In this document: positions 10,485 through 22,640 of the stretch, piece by piece | How positions within the stretch are numbered: the first letter of the stretch is position 1 | Layout: each line of letters begins with the position of its first letter | Assembly (NCBI GenBank): GCA_963693315.1 | Contig: OY856186.1 | Location: forward strand, 92,053,536-92,117,535 | DNA length: 64,000 nt | Reading direction: 5' to 3' | Source: Diogma glabrata | Lineage: Eukaryota; Arthropoda; Insecta; Diptera; Cylindrotomidae | Made by a program: the position numbers and the translations under genes | The notes under the pieces: generated by a model | Told to the model about the DNA's origin: nothing | What the model saw: only the letters and a program-made list of their open reading frames with translations | Database searches by the model: none

Positions 10485-12690
10485 ACCTAGGGCACAAATG
10501 GCGAAATGGCGTCTTTTTTTTTATCAAAACGACCGTTATATTAGCAAAAATCATGTTTTGAAAAAACTAATTGTCCAAAGATATATATAATTTTGATGAA
10601 AAAATTTAAAACAGTAAATATTTAATAAAAAATTGAAACCACTTTTCAAAATGGCGGAGTTCAAAAGGTGCAAATTTTGTAAAATTTGACTTCTTTCACC
10701 GGACTACTGCTGCGACTAAAATTTGGAGAGGTTTAAAAAAACGTGTGATGGCTCAAAATTTTTGTTATAATTCTCTCTTTGCTTCGCCTCTCGTGGCGTT
10801 TTAGAATTTTTCAAAATGGAGCTTTTATTCCGAAATTTTTTAGCATCGAGCGGGGAAACTAATTACTAACAAGTACTATTACTTTTAAAAAATTAATTGT
10901 TAATTTTAAAATGATTGTAGAAGCAATGTCTTTAAAAATCAATATGATTAGTACAAACATTTTCAACATGGCGGCTTCTAAATGGTGCCAATTTCACCAA
11001 ATTTGCGATTTTTCAGGCAAAAGTGCTTATTTTACAATTCTACAGCATAAATATTATATTATAAGTTTCAAATAGTTGAAACATCAATTTCTCATATAAT
11101 TTCGATAGTTATTCAAAATGGCCGATTCAAAATGGCGTCGTTTTTGATCAAATTTCCGGTTATATTAGCAAAAATCAGTTTTAAAAAAATTTATTGTCCA
11201 AAGATAAATATAATTTTTATTAGCATATTTAAAGAAGTAAATATTTAAAAAAAAAATAAAAAAATGGAAACCATTTTTCAACATGGCGTAAATCTGATCC
11301 AAAATAACGCCATTTTGAATAACTATCGAACTTATTTGAAAAATTTATGTATCAACTATTTGAAACCTATACTATAATATTTATGTTGTAGAATTGCACA
11401 AATGTTGTAGAATTGCCTGTAAAAATGCAAATTTGGTCAAATTGGCGCCATTTGGAAGCCGCCATATTGAAAATTTTTTACTTACCATATTGATTTCTAA
11501 GGACAGTTTCAATCAATTTTTTAAAAAATCACAATACTTGTTAGTAACTAGTTTTCCCGTTCGATGCTAGTTTCCCCGTTCGAAATCTCCAAATTTTGGT
11601 CGCAGATTGGTCCGGTGAAAGATGGCGAATTTAACAAAATTTGCACATTTTTAAGGCCGCTATTTTGAAAAGTGGTTCAAATTTTTTTATTTTTATTAAA
11701 TATTTGCTTCTTTAAATATTCTAATAAAAATTATATTTATCTTTGGAAACTGATTTTTGCTTGAACCGTAAATTTGATCAAAAAAAGACGCCATTTTAAA
11801 TCGTCTATTCTGAATAACTATCGAAATTATTTGAGAAATTGATGTTTCAACTATTTGAAACTTATAACATAATATCTATGCTGTAGAATTGTAAAATAAG
11901 CACTTTTGCCTGAAAAAACGCAAATTCGGTGAAATTGGCGCCATTTAGAAGCCGCCATGTTGAAAATGTTTGTACTAATCATACATAATATCGATTATTT
12001 TTCATAATCATTATTACGAATGTCATTTGAGGTTCGAGTGCACGTAGCGCACGAGGAAAATTTTTAACCTCAAATGGCATGAGTGGTAATGTTGAAAAAT
12101 AATCGACTAATAATTTGGTGACGAGTTGTATTTAGCAGACAATTTAACGAACAGAAATAGTAACATTATTTCATACAACATAATCATACATAGTGAAATA
12201 TTATTTCATCTTAGTAGGCGCATAAATGTTATAAATTTGTAATTTATTTTTGACAAATAAACATAAACATGCAATCATTTATGAATGAAAACGGACATTT
12301 TTACTATTTGCAAATTGCATTTTCACATAATTTTGTATGTGAGTTTTTGTTTTAAATTAATATATTAAGTAGGCGGAAAATATTCGAAAATATTCGCTGT
12401 TCCTTCCTACCAGAAAAAAATAATCGAAACAAATCGTTTTGATTTGCTAAAAAATAGTAAATGAAGCGTCTTTATTGGACCTTATTGAAACTTTATTTAG
12501 TGAGTTGAATTGTCATATTAATTTTTAAAGACAGTGCTTCTACGATCATTTTAAATTAACAATTAATTTTTTAAAAGGAATGGTACTTGTTAGTAATTAG
12601 TTTCCCCGATCGATGCTAAAAACTTTCAGAATAAACGCTCCATTTTGAAGGCGTCATTTTGAAAAATTCTAAAACGAGCACGTTAAATTC
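10485..12690. repeat. Large nested imperfect palindrome with 'AAAATGGCG' motifs
   Basis: The left part (about 10490-11290) recurs in inverted orientation at about 11290-11985. The segment 10795-10940 recurs inverted again at 12525-12680, which includes CGATGCTAAAAA and the cttgttagtaattagtttcc stretch. Motifs such as AAAATGGCGTC, TGGCGCCATTT and TTCAACATGGCGGCTTC occur repeatedly on both strands. No coding capacity is seen. It resembles several rounds of a foldback element inserting or rearranging into itself. Confidence 0.75.
11991..12106. repeat. Short foldback (MITE-like hairpin)
   Basis: TCGATTATTTTTC on the left pairs with GAAAAATAATCGA on the right, with CATTTGAGGTT and AACCTCAAATG further in. 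The loop contains GTGCACGTAGCGCACGAGG. It interrupts the larger palindrome. Confidence 0.7.
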
Positions 12691-13208
12691 TGCACGAGCT
12701 ACTATAGCATAATAAAGTATATTTTGATTATCGTCTGCATATAGCCAAACATAAATGTTCGACTTTTGATATATCCGGCCTTCTATTCAAAAATCGTGTA
12801 TCTGTAGCGGAAAAGAATAGAATAGAACATACAAATTAAAATAGATACGAATCAATCGACATCAATTTTTATGACAATCTATTTAAAAACAAACATCGGT
12901 CAAGTTTAACAATTTCTTAAGTATGCAGTTAAATCAATAAACTAATTCCCTTCAACCAAACAAAGTTTTAAGTTCAAAGATATAAAACTAAAGTAAAATA
13001 CAGAAAACCCAAACTTATGTAGGACGTTAATTTATTTCTTGTTCAAAGTAAACTATATAAACTTATATTGACAAAACTTAAATATGAAAATCAAATACAT
13101 AGACTTCGTGGACCTACCGCAATAAAAAACTATAAATTATCGAAAACTAAGTTTAAATTTTAAATTTAATTGAATTAATTTTATTTTTTTATTTCTATTG
13201 TATTTCAG
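12691..13208. other. AT-rich sequence upstream of the thrombospondin exon (intron)
   Basis: No separate feature is recognised except the pyrimidine-rich splice acceptor ending TATTTCAG at 13208. It is probably the 3' part of a thrombospondin intron. Confidence 0.6.
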
Positions 13209-14945
13209 CCTACGTCCCATCTGGATACGAATATGAGGTTGAACGTCAGATTTGTATTGATATCAACGAATGTACAACTGGACGTGCTTCTTGTGGCCAC
13301 TTTGAAAACTGTATTAACACAGATGGCAGTTATCACTGTGAATGTTTTAGGGGATATGCTCGAAATGCAACACATGGTTGTACAAAAATTGAGGGAATGT
13401 GTCCGGATGGTTTGATATGTAACCAACATGCTGACTGTATGTACTCCGGTAATTTTACATATCGATGTAAATGTCGTGTTGGATGGGCCGGTGATGGCTT
13501 GTTCTGTGGCCCTGATAGTGATTTAGATGGCTTTCCTGATTATGATTTAGGTTGCTCAAATTTTAAATGCCGAAAAGATAATTGTATTTATATACCGAAC
13601 TCTGGTCAAGAAGATTCGGATCATGATGGAATCGGAAACGCTTGTGATCCTGACGCGGATAATGATGGCATTTTAAATAATCCTGATAATTGTCCACTGG
13701 TTTATAATCCTGATCAAGCAGATTCGGATCAAGGTGGTGGTGATAAAATAGGAGATGCATGTGATAATTGTCCGACGATTTCAAATATTGATCAACAAGA
13801 TACGGATAAAGATGGAATAGGGGATGCCTGTGATAATGATATTGATAATGATGGAATTTTTAATCATGAAGACAATTGTCCAAAAAAAGCAAATCCAAGT
13901 CAATTGGATTCAGATAACGATGGGTATGGAGATATTTGTGATAACTGTCCGCTTATTCCGAATCCAAACCAACACGATTCAGATAATGATTTGATTGGTG
14001 ATGCTTGCGATAGCGATATTGATCGTGATCGTGATGGCATTCAAGACAGTCAAGACAATTGTCTCCATATTCCAAACGCTGATCAATTAGATAGTGATGG
14101 AGATACAATAGGTGATGCTTGTGACGATGATAAAGATAATGATGGCATTCCGAATCATTTAGATAACTGTCCACTTGGATACAATCCGGATCAATTAGAT
14201 CTTAATAAAAACGGTATTGGTGATTTATGTGAGGCTGATTTTGATTTAGACAAAGTTCCAAACTACCTTGACAACTGTCCAAATAATTCAAAAATATTTT
14301 CAACTGACTTCCGTTACTATCAAACCGTTGTATTAGATCCTGAGGGTGATTCTCAAATTGATCCAAATTGGGTTATATATAATAAAGGAGCAGAAATTGT
14401 ACAAACAATGAACAGTGATCCTGGACTTGCGGTTGGTTTTGATAAATTTGGTGGAGTTGATTTTGAAGGTACATTTTTTGTTGATACAGAAATCGATGAT
14501 GATTATGTTGGATTTATATTCAGTTACCAAGATAATCATAAATTTTATGCGGTTATGTGGAAGAAAAATATTCAAACTTATTGGCATCCGACACCATTCC
14601 GTGCATCTGCCGAACCAGGAATTCAATTAAAATTGGTTGACAGTAGAAGCGGGCCTGGACAAATGTTACGTAATAGTTTATGGCATACTGGTGATACTAA
14701 AGATGAAGTAAAGTTATTATGGAAAGATCCTAGAAATGTTGGATGGAAAGAACGTACTGCGTATAGATGGTTGTTATTGCATCGTCCTAAAATCGGTTTA
14801 ATTCGTTTACGTATTTTTGAAGGAGGTAAACTTGTTTCAGATTCTGGTAATGTTTTTGATTCCACGTTACAAGGTGGAAGACTTGGTGTTTTCTGTTTTT
14901 CACAAGAAATGATAATTTGGTCTGATTTAGTTTACAGATGTAATG
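13209..14945 (+). CDS. Tsp: Thrombospondin, large 3' exon (EGF, type 3 repeats, C-terminal domain)
   Basis: This exon encodes most of the C-terminal half of a thrombospondin, a secreted, calcium-binding, oligomeric matrix glycoprotein. It starts after an AG acceptor in phase 2 with [14 protein letters not shown] calcium-binding EGF module follows ([18 protein letters not shown]), then a second EGF module ([14 protein letters not shown], about 13394-13505). Type 3 repeats run about 13510-14280 with many D-x-D-x-D-G-I-G-D-x-C units and DNCP motifs. The C-terminal lectin-like domain runs about 14290-14945 ([37 protein letters not shown]-type KDPRNVGW). All key cysteines look regular and the frame is intact. 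No RGD is seen. It splices through the donor at 14946 to the last exon. N-terminal exons (laminin-G-like and coiled-coil regions) are not visible in the window. Confidence 0.95.
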
Positions 14946-15013
14946 GTTAGTTGTGTTCATGATATAAATTTTTATTGCGACCACTTTTACTAGGCATTTT
15001 TTTTTACTTTCAG

Positions 15014-15099
15014 ACAACGTTCCAGAAACTATTTACCATGAACTACCACCACATCTACAATCACAAGTTGAGATTGATTCCAGCAATACTCCAAATTAA
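15014..15099 (+). CDS. Tsp: Thrombospondin, last exon
   Basis: After an intron of 68 bp (14946-15013; GTTAGT to TTTCAG) the frame continues in phase with DNVPETIYHELPPHLQSQVE and ends SSNTPN followed by TAA at 15097-15099. The tail is hydrophilic and is the usual short extension after the C-terminal domain. The split codon (G|AC) joins cleanly, which supports the splice choice. Confidence 0.88.
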
Positions 15100-15211
15100 C
15101 AATATTAAGGGTGTAAATTCATATATTATTTGATTCAATGAATATTTGTTTTGTATTTGTAGAAAATTTTGTTTTTTATGTTTAAATTTATAAATGATAT
15201 AATAATATATT

Positions 15212-15229
15212 AATAAAAATATTAATAAA
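15212..15229 (+). terminator. Probable polyadenylation signals of thrombospondin
   Basis: Two AATAAA hexamers (15212-15217 and 15224-15229) lie about 115-130 bp after the stop codon. They are plausible but sit in very AT-rich DNA. Confidence 0.5.
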
Positions 15230-15872
15230 ATATAAAAATTAGTTAACAAGAAAAGAACATTAAATTTTATTTGTTTTAATAGTTTATAGTTTTTTGATGG
15301 ATTTTTCGCTTAAATACTGTCAATTTTCAACTAGCAACCAAATTGACAGAGAAGTAAACAAAATGTTGGATTTGATATTCTGTCTGGCAGAAATACAACT
15401 TAGTTGCTATATGAAAATATTATAATATTATGAAAAATGAAATGAAATTTCAAAATTAAATCAATAAATCAGTAACAGTAATTTTTATTCTTTAGTTTGA
15501 TAACATCTACACAATAACGCTATCATTATGATATGAAAAAGAATAAAGTTATGATAGCTGTCTTCAATATTAATGGCTATGACTGATGTAAAATCATGAT
15601 ATTAAGAGACAACAACAAGTTGTCTCTCTGTACATGTAAATGTGTGAAATAGTTGAACTGAATAAAAATAATCATATTTCTAAGAATATATGCACTTCAT
15701 ACCAAAAAATCCAAAAACTCAATATTGTAGGAGTTCACAGATAAAAAATTAGCCAAAAATAAGTTACCCAATTTACCTCAAAAGAAATAGCAACAAATTA
15801 TTTGACCCGCTATTGTTGATTTTAAATATTTAGATTGGTAAAAAGTGAAAAATTAAATAAAAATAAATTAAA
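15230..15872. other. AT-rich intergenic sequence
   Basis: Nothing recognised between the thrombospondin 3' end and the histone H4 copy. Confidence 0.5.
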
Positions 15873-16180
<308 letters not shown>

Positions 16181-16649
16181 TTTGTATTTAGTTTAATACA
16201 AAAAATTATATGTTGTAAAGTTAAGTTATGCTGTAAATTCTAACGAAAACTTTTGAATGCCAATCTGAATCAACTACTTCTTTTTTTTATCATGGAACTG
16301 AGCCCTAATAAAGTGAACCGTTATTTCCCTTTTGCTAATCGAATTGTTTATAAAAATAACGTAACGGAATACAAAAGCATATTATTAGGTAACAGTTGTT
16401 GATAGCAAGTCTATACCAGTATTCACACTATTTATTACAGCTAGTCATTCGCGCTGTATTAAACCCTTCTTATTCATGATTTATTCATGTTAAATAATCA
16501 AAAGATAGTTTTTATTTAAATCACATGTGCCTTCATTTGTGATAATTTATTAATGCGGCAATTATTCTGATAAAGATATTCATGATCTTAATTAATCATT
16601 CAATTCCTTAAATTAATTTTTTATGTATATTTGTTCACTATACAATCAC
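16181..16649. other. AT-rich intergenic sequence
   Basis: No gene or repeat structure recognised. Confidence 0.5.
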
Positions 16650-18437
16650 TATACACCTATCCCCCGTTTTACACGGTAGATACGTTCCTGATAAAAACGT
16701 GTTAATCAAAAATATAAATTTTGTATGGAAAACCGTGTTAAACGAAAAACGTGGATTTTTGGTCATTTCTTGGGCAACAAACAGATTCGGTAAAACATAA
16801 AAGTACCAGTTTAATCACATAAGATATCGACATAATAGCTAAATTCATTTTCAAAACGAAACATGTAACATAACCAATAAGAAATTTACAGAAAAATAAA
16901 AAGTAATTATGCATGCACATACTAGCATTTTGACCTAAATCAAACCTAACTTAACTTGATTCAGTTCGGTGCGACTTGGAAGTTAAATCTGTAATTAATA
17001 ATTGTGCTTTCTTTTTAGCTAAATCTTGCAAACATCTTCATATTGACTTAAAAATTCGTTGACAGTTCGCAGAAATCGGAGAGCTAGTTCAATATTCTGA
17101 TCATGATGTTGAAAGGAGTTGCATTATTTATTATCTTCTGGTATAATGGTTGCAATAAAGAAGTTTTAATTTTGGGTAGAAATACAATTTATTTATTTGT
17201 AAGCTTTGGTGGAGCATTGTCCAGTAAAAGAAGAACCTTAAATATTATTTTGATTAAATACTATTTTACTTGTGGTACGCAAGAGTTATGAGACAAATCA
17301 ATGAACAATGTGACTTCAACCCAAGCTTTTGTATTGGCATTCCAATAAATGGAAAGATTTGTTTATTCCTTTTTTCTTGAACGCTTTGCCACCTAAGCCT
17401 AATCGCTCTTTAATATTAAAAACCTGATCAGCAGCAAAATTCTGTAATTGTGAAGCGGTGAAGTGAAAAGTTTTGGAATGAACAGCAACGATGGAATTTT
17501 TAACGCTTCACTGCTTCACAGTTACAAAATTTGGCTGCAGGACAGTAAGATGTACCGCAATTAATTTCAGTCAATTTTAGTGGGTACATACTGTTGTGCT
17601 GTATCGAAATCAGTAGATGCGCTTTTCAATTTTAAATTTTTGCAAAAAATGCCCGTGTTTAAGTATTTCGAACCAACCATGACTTGCAATAAAACTGCAA
17701 AGCCATATCATTAATTTATTTTCCATTGTTTTTATTTTTTTTAAATAAAATGTGTTGTGTAGTAGGAATTACAATATGTATCAAAACAACAAATAAAAAC
17801 TTTTAACATCACGGTCACCGCAACAACATGCGTTCAACGATGTTGATGGACGCTAATTTTTATTGTTTGTGTTCTTTAATTTTTTTTGAGTTGATAACTA
17901 AACAATAAATCCAATCATTTAATAAAATATGACAGACCCAATATTTCATTATAGGATAGAATAAGATATCACTGCTATTGCCAGTATTGTATAACATCTC
18001 ACGTTAACTCGTATGTCAACAGATAGAATTACTTACTTACAAATTAACTATGATCATTGATACACCTACGCATTTTGTATCTAGCTAATAACGATCTATT
18101 GCTTAAAATCAATTGATTTGCATAGAGAATCTCTTACATCCCTTTGCTGATATACATCAACATGTTATTTCAAAATATTGTTTTGAACACTCGAAGGCGT
18201 TTTTTGTTACAAGTTTCTTGTTTTCATGTTTTAATTAAAACCTGTATGTATATGATCACAAGTGGTATACTGGTATACCAGAAGGTTTAATTAAAATAAA
18301 GTAGATATAAGTGCGTGTAATACCAAAATTTGACTTTTTTTTAAAATTTTTTTTTTTTGGAAATTTTGATTTCAAAAACCGTGTAAAGTCGAAAACGTGT
18401 TAAATGAGTGCCGTGTAAAGCGGGGGATAGGTGTATA
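16650..18437. mobile_element. Non-autonomous DNA transposon with TATACACCTATCCCCCG ends
   Basis: Left end TATACACCTATCCCCCG (16650-16666) continues TTTTACACGG. The right end (18411-18437) is its reverse complement with one difference. Further inside, both sides carry related AAAACCGTGTTAAACGAAAA-like segments (16730-16750 and 18375-18405). A TA duplication is compatible with the ends. Only short open frames exist, none recognisable as transposase. Its inner part (about 17735-17975) is related to 51405-51780, so it may contain a second nested repeat. Confidence 0.8.
17735..17975 (+). repeat. Dispersed repeat, copy 1
   Basis: The segment containing AAAATGTGTTGTGTAGTAGG, then CAACAACATGCGTTCAA and GTTGATGGACG, through GATAACTAAACAATAAATCC, recurs in the same orientation at about 51405-51780. 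Confidence 0.75.
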
Positions 18438-18463
18438 TACAATATTTTGCTGAACATCACTTA

Positions 18464-18964
18464 GAGTCCCTGGGCCGTTGCCGATTTCATGTGATGATTG
18501 TACTTGGCGAGCCCGAACACATTTGTTCTGCGATTTTTTCAAATCGGCCGCTTTTGCGTTCGGCAAGCTCCAAAAAATGCCGATTGCCTGCGATCTAGTA
18601 AATTTGCTACCATATTTTTTTTAACTCGGTTGAAAATTTTTTTTAGAACAAGAGGGTATTGTCGAGTCCGACAACTGTCATTTTGGTATGTTTGGGCTGT
18701 CGGACTAGACAATAGCAGACTAAATTTTGTCGGACAAGGTTAATCTCATGTTCTATATCAAATTTCCAACCCCCATAGTTAAAAAGAACAAAAATATACA
18801 AGATCCCAGGCAGTCGGTATTTTTCCGAACTTGCCGAACAAAAAAGCGGTCGAATCGAGAAAAATGGCCAAATAAAAGATTTCGGACTCGTTAAGGACAG
18901 GCGCCTCACGAAGTACAAAATATGTGATAATCATCACATGAAATCAGCGCCGGCACAGGGACTA
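18464..18964. mobile_element. MITE: 501-bp imperfect palindrome
   Basis: The two halves are inverted copies of each other. Left GAGTCCCTGGGCCGTTGCCG pairs with the right end, which reads TAGTCCCTGTGCCGG on the other strand; both continue with GATTTCATGTGATGATT and a shared GTTCGGCAAG segment. The centre near 18660-18710 is itself inverted (GTCGAGTCCGAC and GTCGGACTAGAC). TTA flanks both sides (18461-18463 and 18965-18967), consistent with the 3-bp TWA duplication of PIF/Harbinger elements; this assignment is tentative. Confidence 0.75.
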
Positions 18965-18967
18965 TTA

Positions 18968-19614
18968 ATAATTTATTCTAGTTTACAGATTTTAATCAAG
19001 AAACTTAAAATTATATTTCACAATAAAAATTAACCAGAAAATAATTTATTTACACAACTTATTTGAAATCAATCAGAAAATCTTACTGATTTAATAAAGT
19101 TGGAAAAAGCACAATAATGAGGAAACTTAGACTTTAGAGGTTTATCAAAACGAAAAAAATCAAGAACATTTTAAAATTGCGGAAAAATTAAATCTGAAAA
19201 ATCATTTTTTTATTTTAATTTTACAAAAAACGTCGCATGCTAAATTTTAAAATTTTAAATTGTTTTAAGTTTCAATGTTCGCCACAGGTCTTACTAGCAC
19301 ATCTTTTTATACTCCGTACCGGTAGTAAATGCAACTAATAAGACTGAGGTAGAGGGGATGTGCCGGTAGTAAATGCAACTAACAGTGCGAGGTTTACTTA
19401 AAGAAGATTCATAGAAAACTTTCTTATTAATTTGGTAAGACCATCTTTTGCTGCTGCATGATCGACATAAAGCAAACTGAGTAGCAATCGAAATAACTAA
19501 CACACTGCAAGAGGTTGCGGCTTACCTAGGAAGAAGAAAAATCTTATTGTACGTTATTAGGACAGCCGCCAACCATGTTTGATTTAGGCAAATTTTCATC
19601 ACGCCATAGTAGCT
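18968..19614. repeat. AT-rich stretch with a short direct repeat
   Basis: CCGGTAGTAAATGCAACTAA occurs at 19319-19338 and again exactly at 19363-19382. Nothing else is recognised in the stretch. Confidence 0.6.
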
Positions 19615-20420
19615 GCCCAAGTAGGTTTTGCCAGACATTGACATACGGCCAAGCACTGGTCCATTAATGGTTAACAGTACTTGGCTATTGTTACTGGGCC
19701 AATACTAGAACCAATCATCGGCCGATCTATGGTTTACAGAAAATAGCCAGTATATTGTTACCTTTGAATGGCCAGTGCCATGAATGGAAAATATTACTTG
19801 GCTATTGTTATTGGGCCAGTACTATAGCTATGAATTGGCCGATCTATGTCATTTTTTTAAAATTTTACTAGAGTATTATCCCTTTTAGAAATACATAGTT
19901 TGAAGCATTTTACATATAGTTTAGTTATTGCCTTGTCGGTTGAAAGACTATGGTAATAAAGAAAAGGTTGGTATATGTTTTAATTTATTTTCATTTCTAT
20001 TTTATTTTAATTATTTTGTAAATAATTTATTTAAATTTATGTATAAAAAAAATTCTTTTATATTTTTTTAATGGCGGAGTCAGGGCGGTGTTTGCCATTA
20101 CTCAGCCATTCTTGCAACTGAACCAGTTGTATAGGGAGTTTTGAATTTTTTCCGTCATTTTTATTTTATTTTAAATTAGTTTGTATTTAATTTATTTAAA
20201 TTTACATATGATAATAATGTATATTTTTTTTAACGGCCCAGTCATGGTTGCCAGTATTTGGCCCAAGCATGGCAACCATTTATTGTCCGAAGTTATCATC
20301 CAGTAAAATTATGTTAATGGCCCAGTCGTGGTTGCCAGTACTCGCCCATTGCTGCATTACTGGCTGCCAGTAATGGACCATTACTGGACCAGTTGTACAA
20401 TCTTGTATGGGTGTTGGGAC
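19615..20420. repeat. Repeat-rich element with GGCCAGTAATGG-like motifs
   Basis: Variants of TACTTGGCTATTGTTA, GGCCGATCTATG, GCCCAGTCATGGTTGCCAGTA and CCATTACTGG recur several times (19660-19760, 19790-19850, 20060-20120, 20230-20400). Both orientations of the CCAGTAATGG core are present. It is probably a non-autonomous transposon with internal tandem duplications; the ends are not defined. Confidence 0.55.
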
Positions 20421-20866
20421 AAGAACTTTCACTAGTCAATAACTGGGACACACATTCACACTGAAATCGTGAATTCACTCATGTTAGCTCGTATGTCAAT
20501 ATCAGGGACTATAGTACCCTGTCGGGTTGTCGCACCTGTATATCAAAAATCTACAAATCAACAAAAACTGCAGCAAAATGTTAGGTTTCACTAAATCATC
20601 ACATCACCTTCACCTATCGAGTCGAAAAATAATTGCATATAAATTTTTGTCCAACATACCGAAATCATATAGGTAATTATGATAAATTATCGAAGATCGA
20701 AAATTGGATAATTCAAACATTTTGCTGATTTCGGCATGCGGCTGTATCTCTCGCTTTTCTATATACTCCTACAGTTGGGTCGAGCAAATGTGATAAAAAA
20801 AATCATGATTTTTTTGTCAGTTGCATAGTATTAAACACACTCATTTGTTGTGTAAAGGCTTGAAAC

Positions 20867-20964
20867 CACATACAACAGAAACAGAATGCCATACAAATTT
20901 TACAGAAACAGAATTTTTTCTGTCAAATATGTATGAAATTCTGTTTCTGTTTCTGTTGTATGTG
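20867..20964. repeat. Hairpin-forming inverted repeat
   Basis: CACATACAACAGAAACAGAA on the left pairs with TTCTGTTTCTGTTGTATGTG on the right; an internal ACAGAAACAGAATTTTTTCTGT adds a second stem. Confidence 0.8.
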
Positions 20965-21587
20965 AATGCCCGGCTTAACAAATCAATTTTTCAATTTTAA
21001 ATATCAGCCATTTTTTTTATTTTGGTTTTTATTGTTGTATTGTTTACAGTTTTGCTTGTAGTTTTGTGATGATAATTATTCTCGATAAAATTGTTTAGAG
21101 TCTTTCGGAATAAATCTATTTTTTGTGGTAAGAAATCAAAGTGACTTATAAAGTTTGACGTATAAAACCAAAATAATTTACCTTTTGGCTGTTGGTTCCG
21201 TTTGATGTAATAATCAACGAAATGAAAATCACAGAAAAATAATTGACGTAGAAATCGTATTGTTTTTGATTATTTTGCACGACGGAACATTATATTATAA
21301 CAAATTGTCTAATCACAGTTATAAAAATTCCACAAAATATGAATATGTACAAAAAAATTTAATGAAGCAAAAATCAAATCAAAACTACCTAACCGTTTGA
21401 GAAGCACAGATAAAAAATAACATAACGCCTAAATGTTGGTATAATTAGTAGTAATATTATAGCTTACACAGTAGCGTACATTTAATTTTAGTTTTACGAT
21501 TTTGGTTTAATTTTAGTTTATTAGAGTAATTACGCAAATAGGCCAGTACAAATAGTATTTGAACAACAAAAAAATTCGTTACAACAA
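20965..21587. other. AT-rich intergenic sequence
   Basis: No feature recognised. Confidence 0.5.
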
Positions 21588-22229
21588 TCTGACAGCGGGA
21601 TATTGTAGAGAAAGACATTGTAAAAGAGTGAAAAATAAATCGAATCGACAGATGCCATCCGGGGTGGAGTGGGGTAGGTCTGTAGGGGTTGAAAACAGTT
21701 TTTCGCTATTTCTGGCTAGACCATGCATCCTATAAAAAAATCATATATAAAAGCTATAGTGAATAAAAAGATCTACAACTTTTGTACCTACTATTTTACT
21801 CTAACCTCAAAATTTTTCGAAATTGTGCGAATAAAATTGACAACAACCTCTAAATATTTCTGTCCGAAAAAATTACTGCATTTTTTAAATAAATAGAGGT
21901 ATCTTTGTCCAACGTTTGAGCTTTTGCTCAGGTATTTTTTGCAACGTTTTGTCAAAAAAAAATTATAACCAAAAAATCGGGTTTTCGCATTTTTTTCGAA
22001 AAATTTTGAAGTTAGGGTAAAAATAGTGGGTAAAAAGTTGTAGATTTTTTTATTTCCTATAACTTTTACATTTGATTTTTTTTGATAGGATGCATGGTCT
22101 AGCCAGAATAGCGAAAAACTGTTTTCAACCTCTAAAAACCTACACCACTCCACCCCGGATAGCAACTGTCTGTTCGATTTATTTTCCCCTCTTTTACAAT
22201 ATCTTGTTCTACAATATTCCGCTGTCAGA
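21588..22229. mobile_element. Foldback element with TCTGACAGCGG ends
   Basis: Arms of about 230 bp (21588-21820 and 22003-22229) are inverted copies. Both ends read TCTGACAGCGG(A/G)ATATTGTAG. Inside, each arm carries a GGGGTGGAGTGG-type segment, CTGGCTAGACCATGCATCCTAT, AAAAGATCTACAACTTTTGT and CTAACCTCAAAATTTTTCG. This order of motifs matches the arms of the foldback at 4153-5577. No coding capacity is seen. Confidence 0.85.
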
Positions 22230-22640
22230 ATGCTGTAAGGAATAATTTTTTTTTCTAATTTTTTCTCCTATTAGTACTGGCCTAAAATAGTGGAATGGTT
22301 TAAAAGTAAATTCATTCTCGATTATGAAATGGTATTACTTATTTTGACATCAATTTAAATAATAATTAAATATAGGGTATCAAGGTTTTGGTATTCCATC
22401 GGTGATTTGTAGACTTAACTAAACCATTGTGAATAATTTGTAAACCATTATTATTTTTCCAATCCGTGTTTGTTGATATTTTTATTTAATAGTTCGGCCA
22501 AAACATTAAAAAAAATCGAAACACAAAGATAAATCGATTAGTTTTTAATTAAAATTAAGATTAAAATTAATTTTTGGAAATTTTTCACGGTATATGTTTT
22601 ATCTCATCTTTCAGTTTATATGACATTCTTTAAGATTTGT
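22230..22640. other. AT-rich intergenic sequence
   Basis: No feature recognised. Confidence 0.5.
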
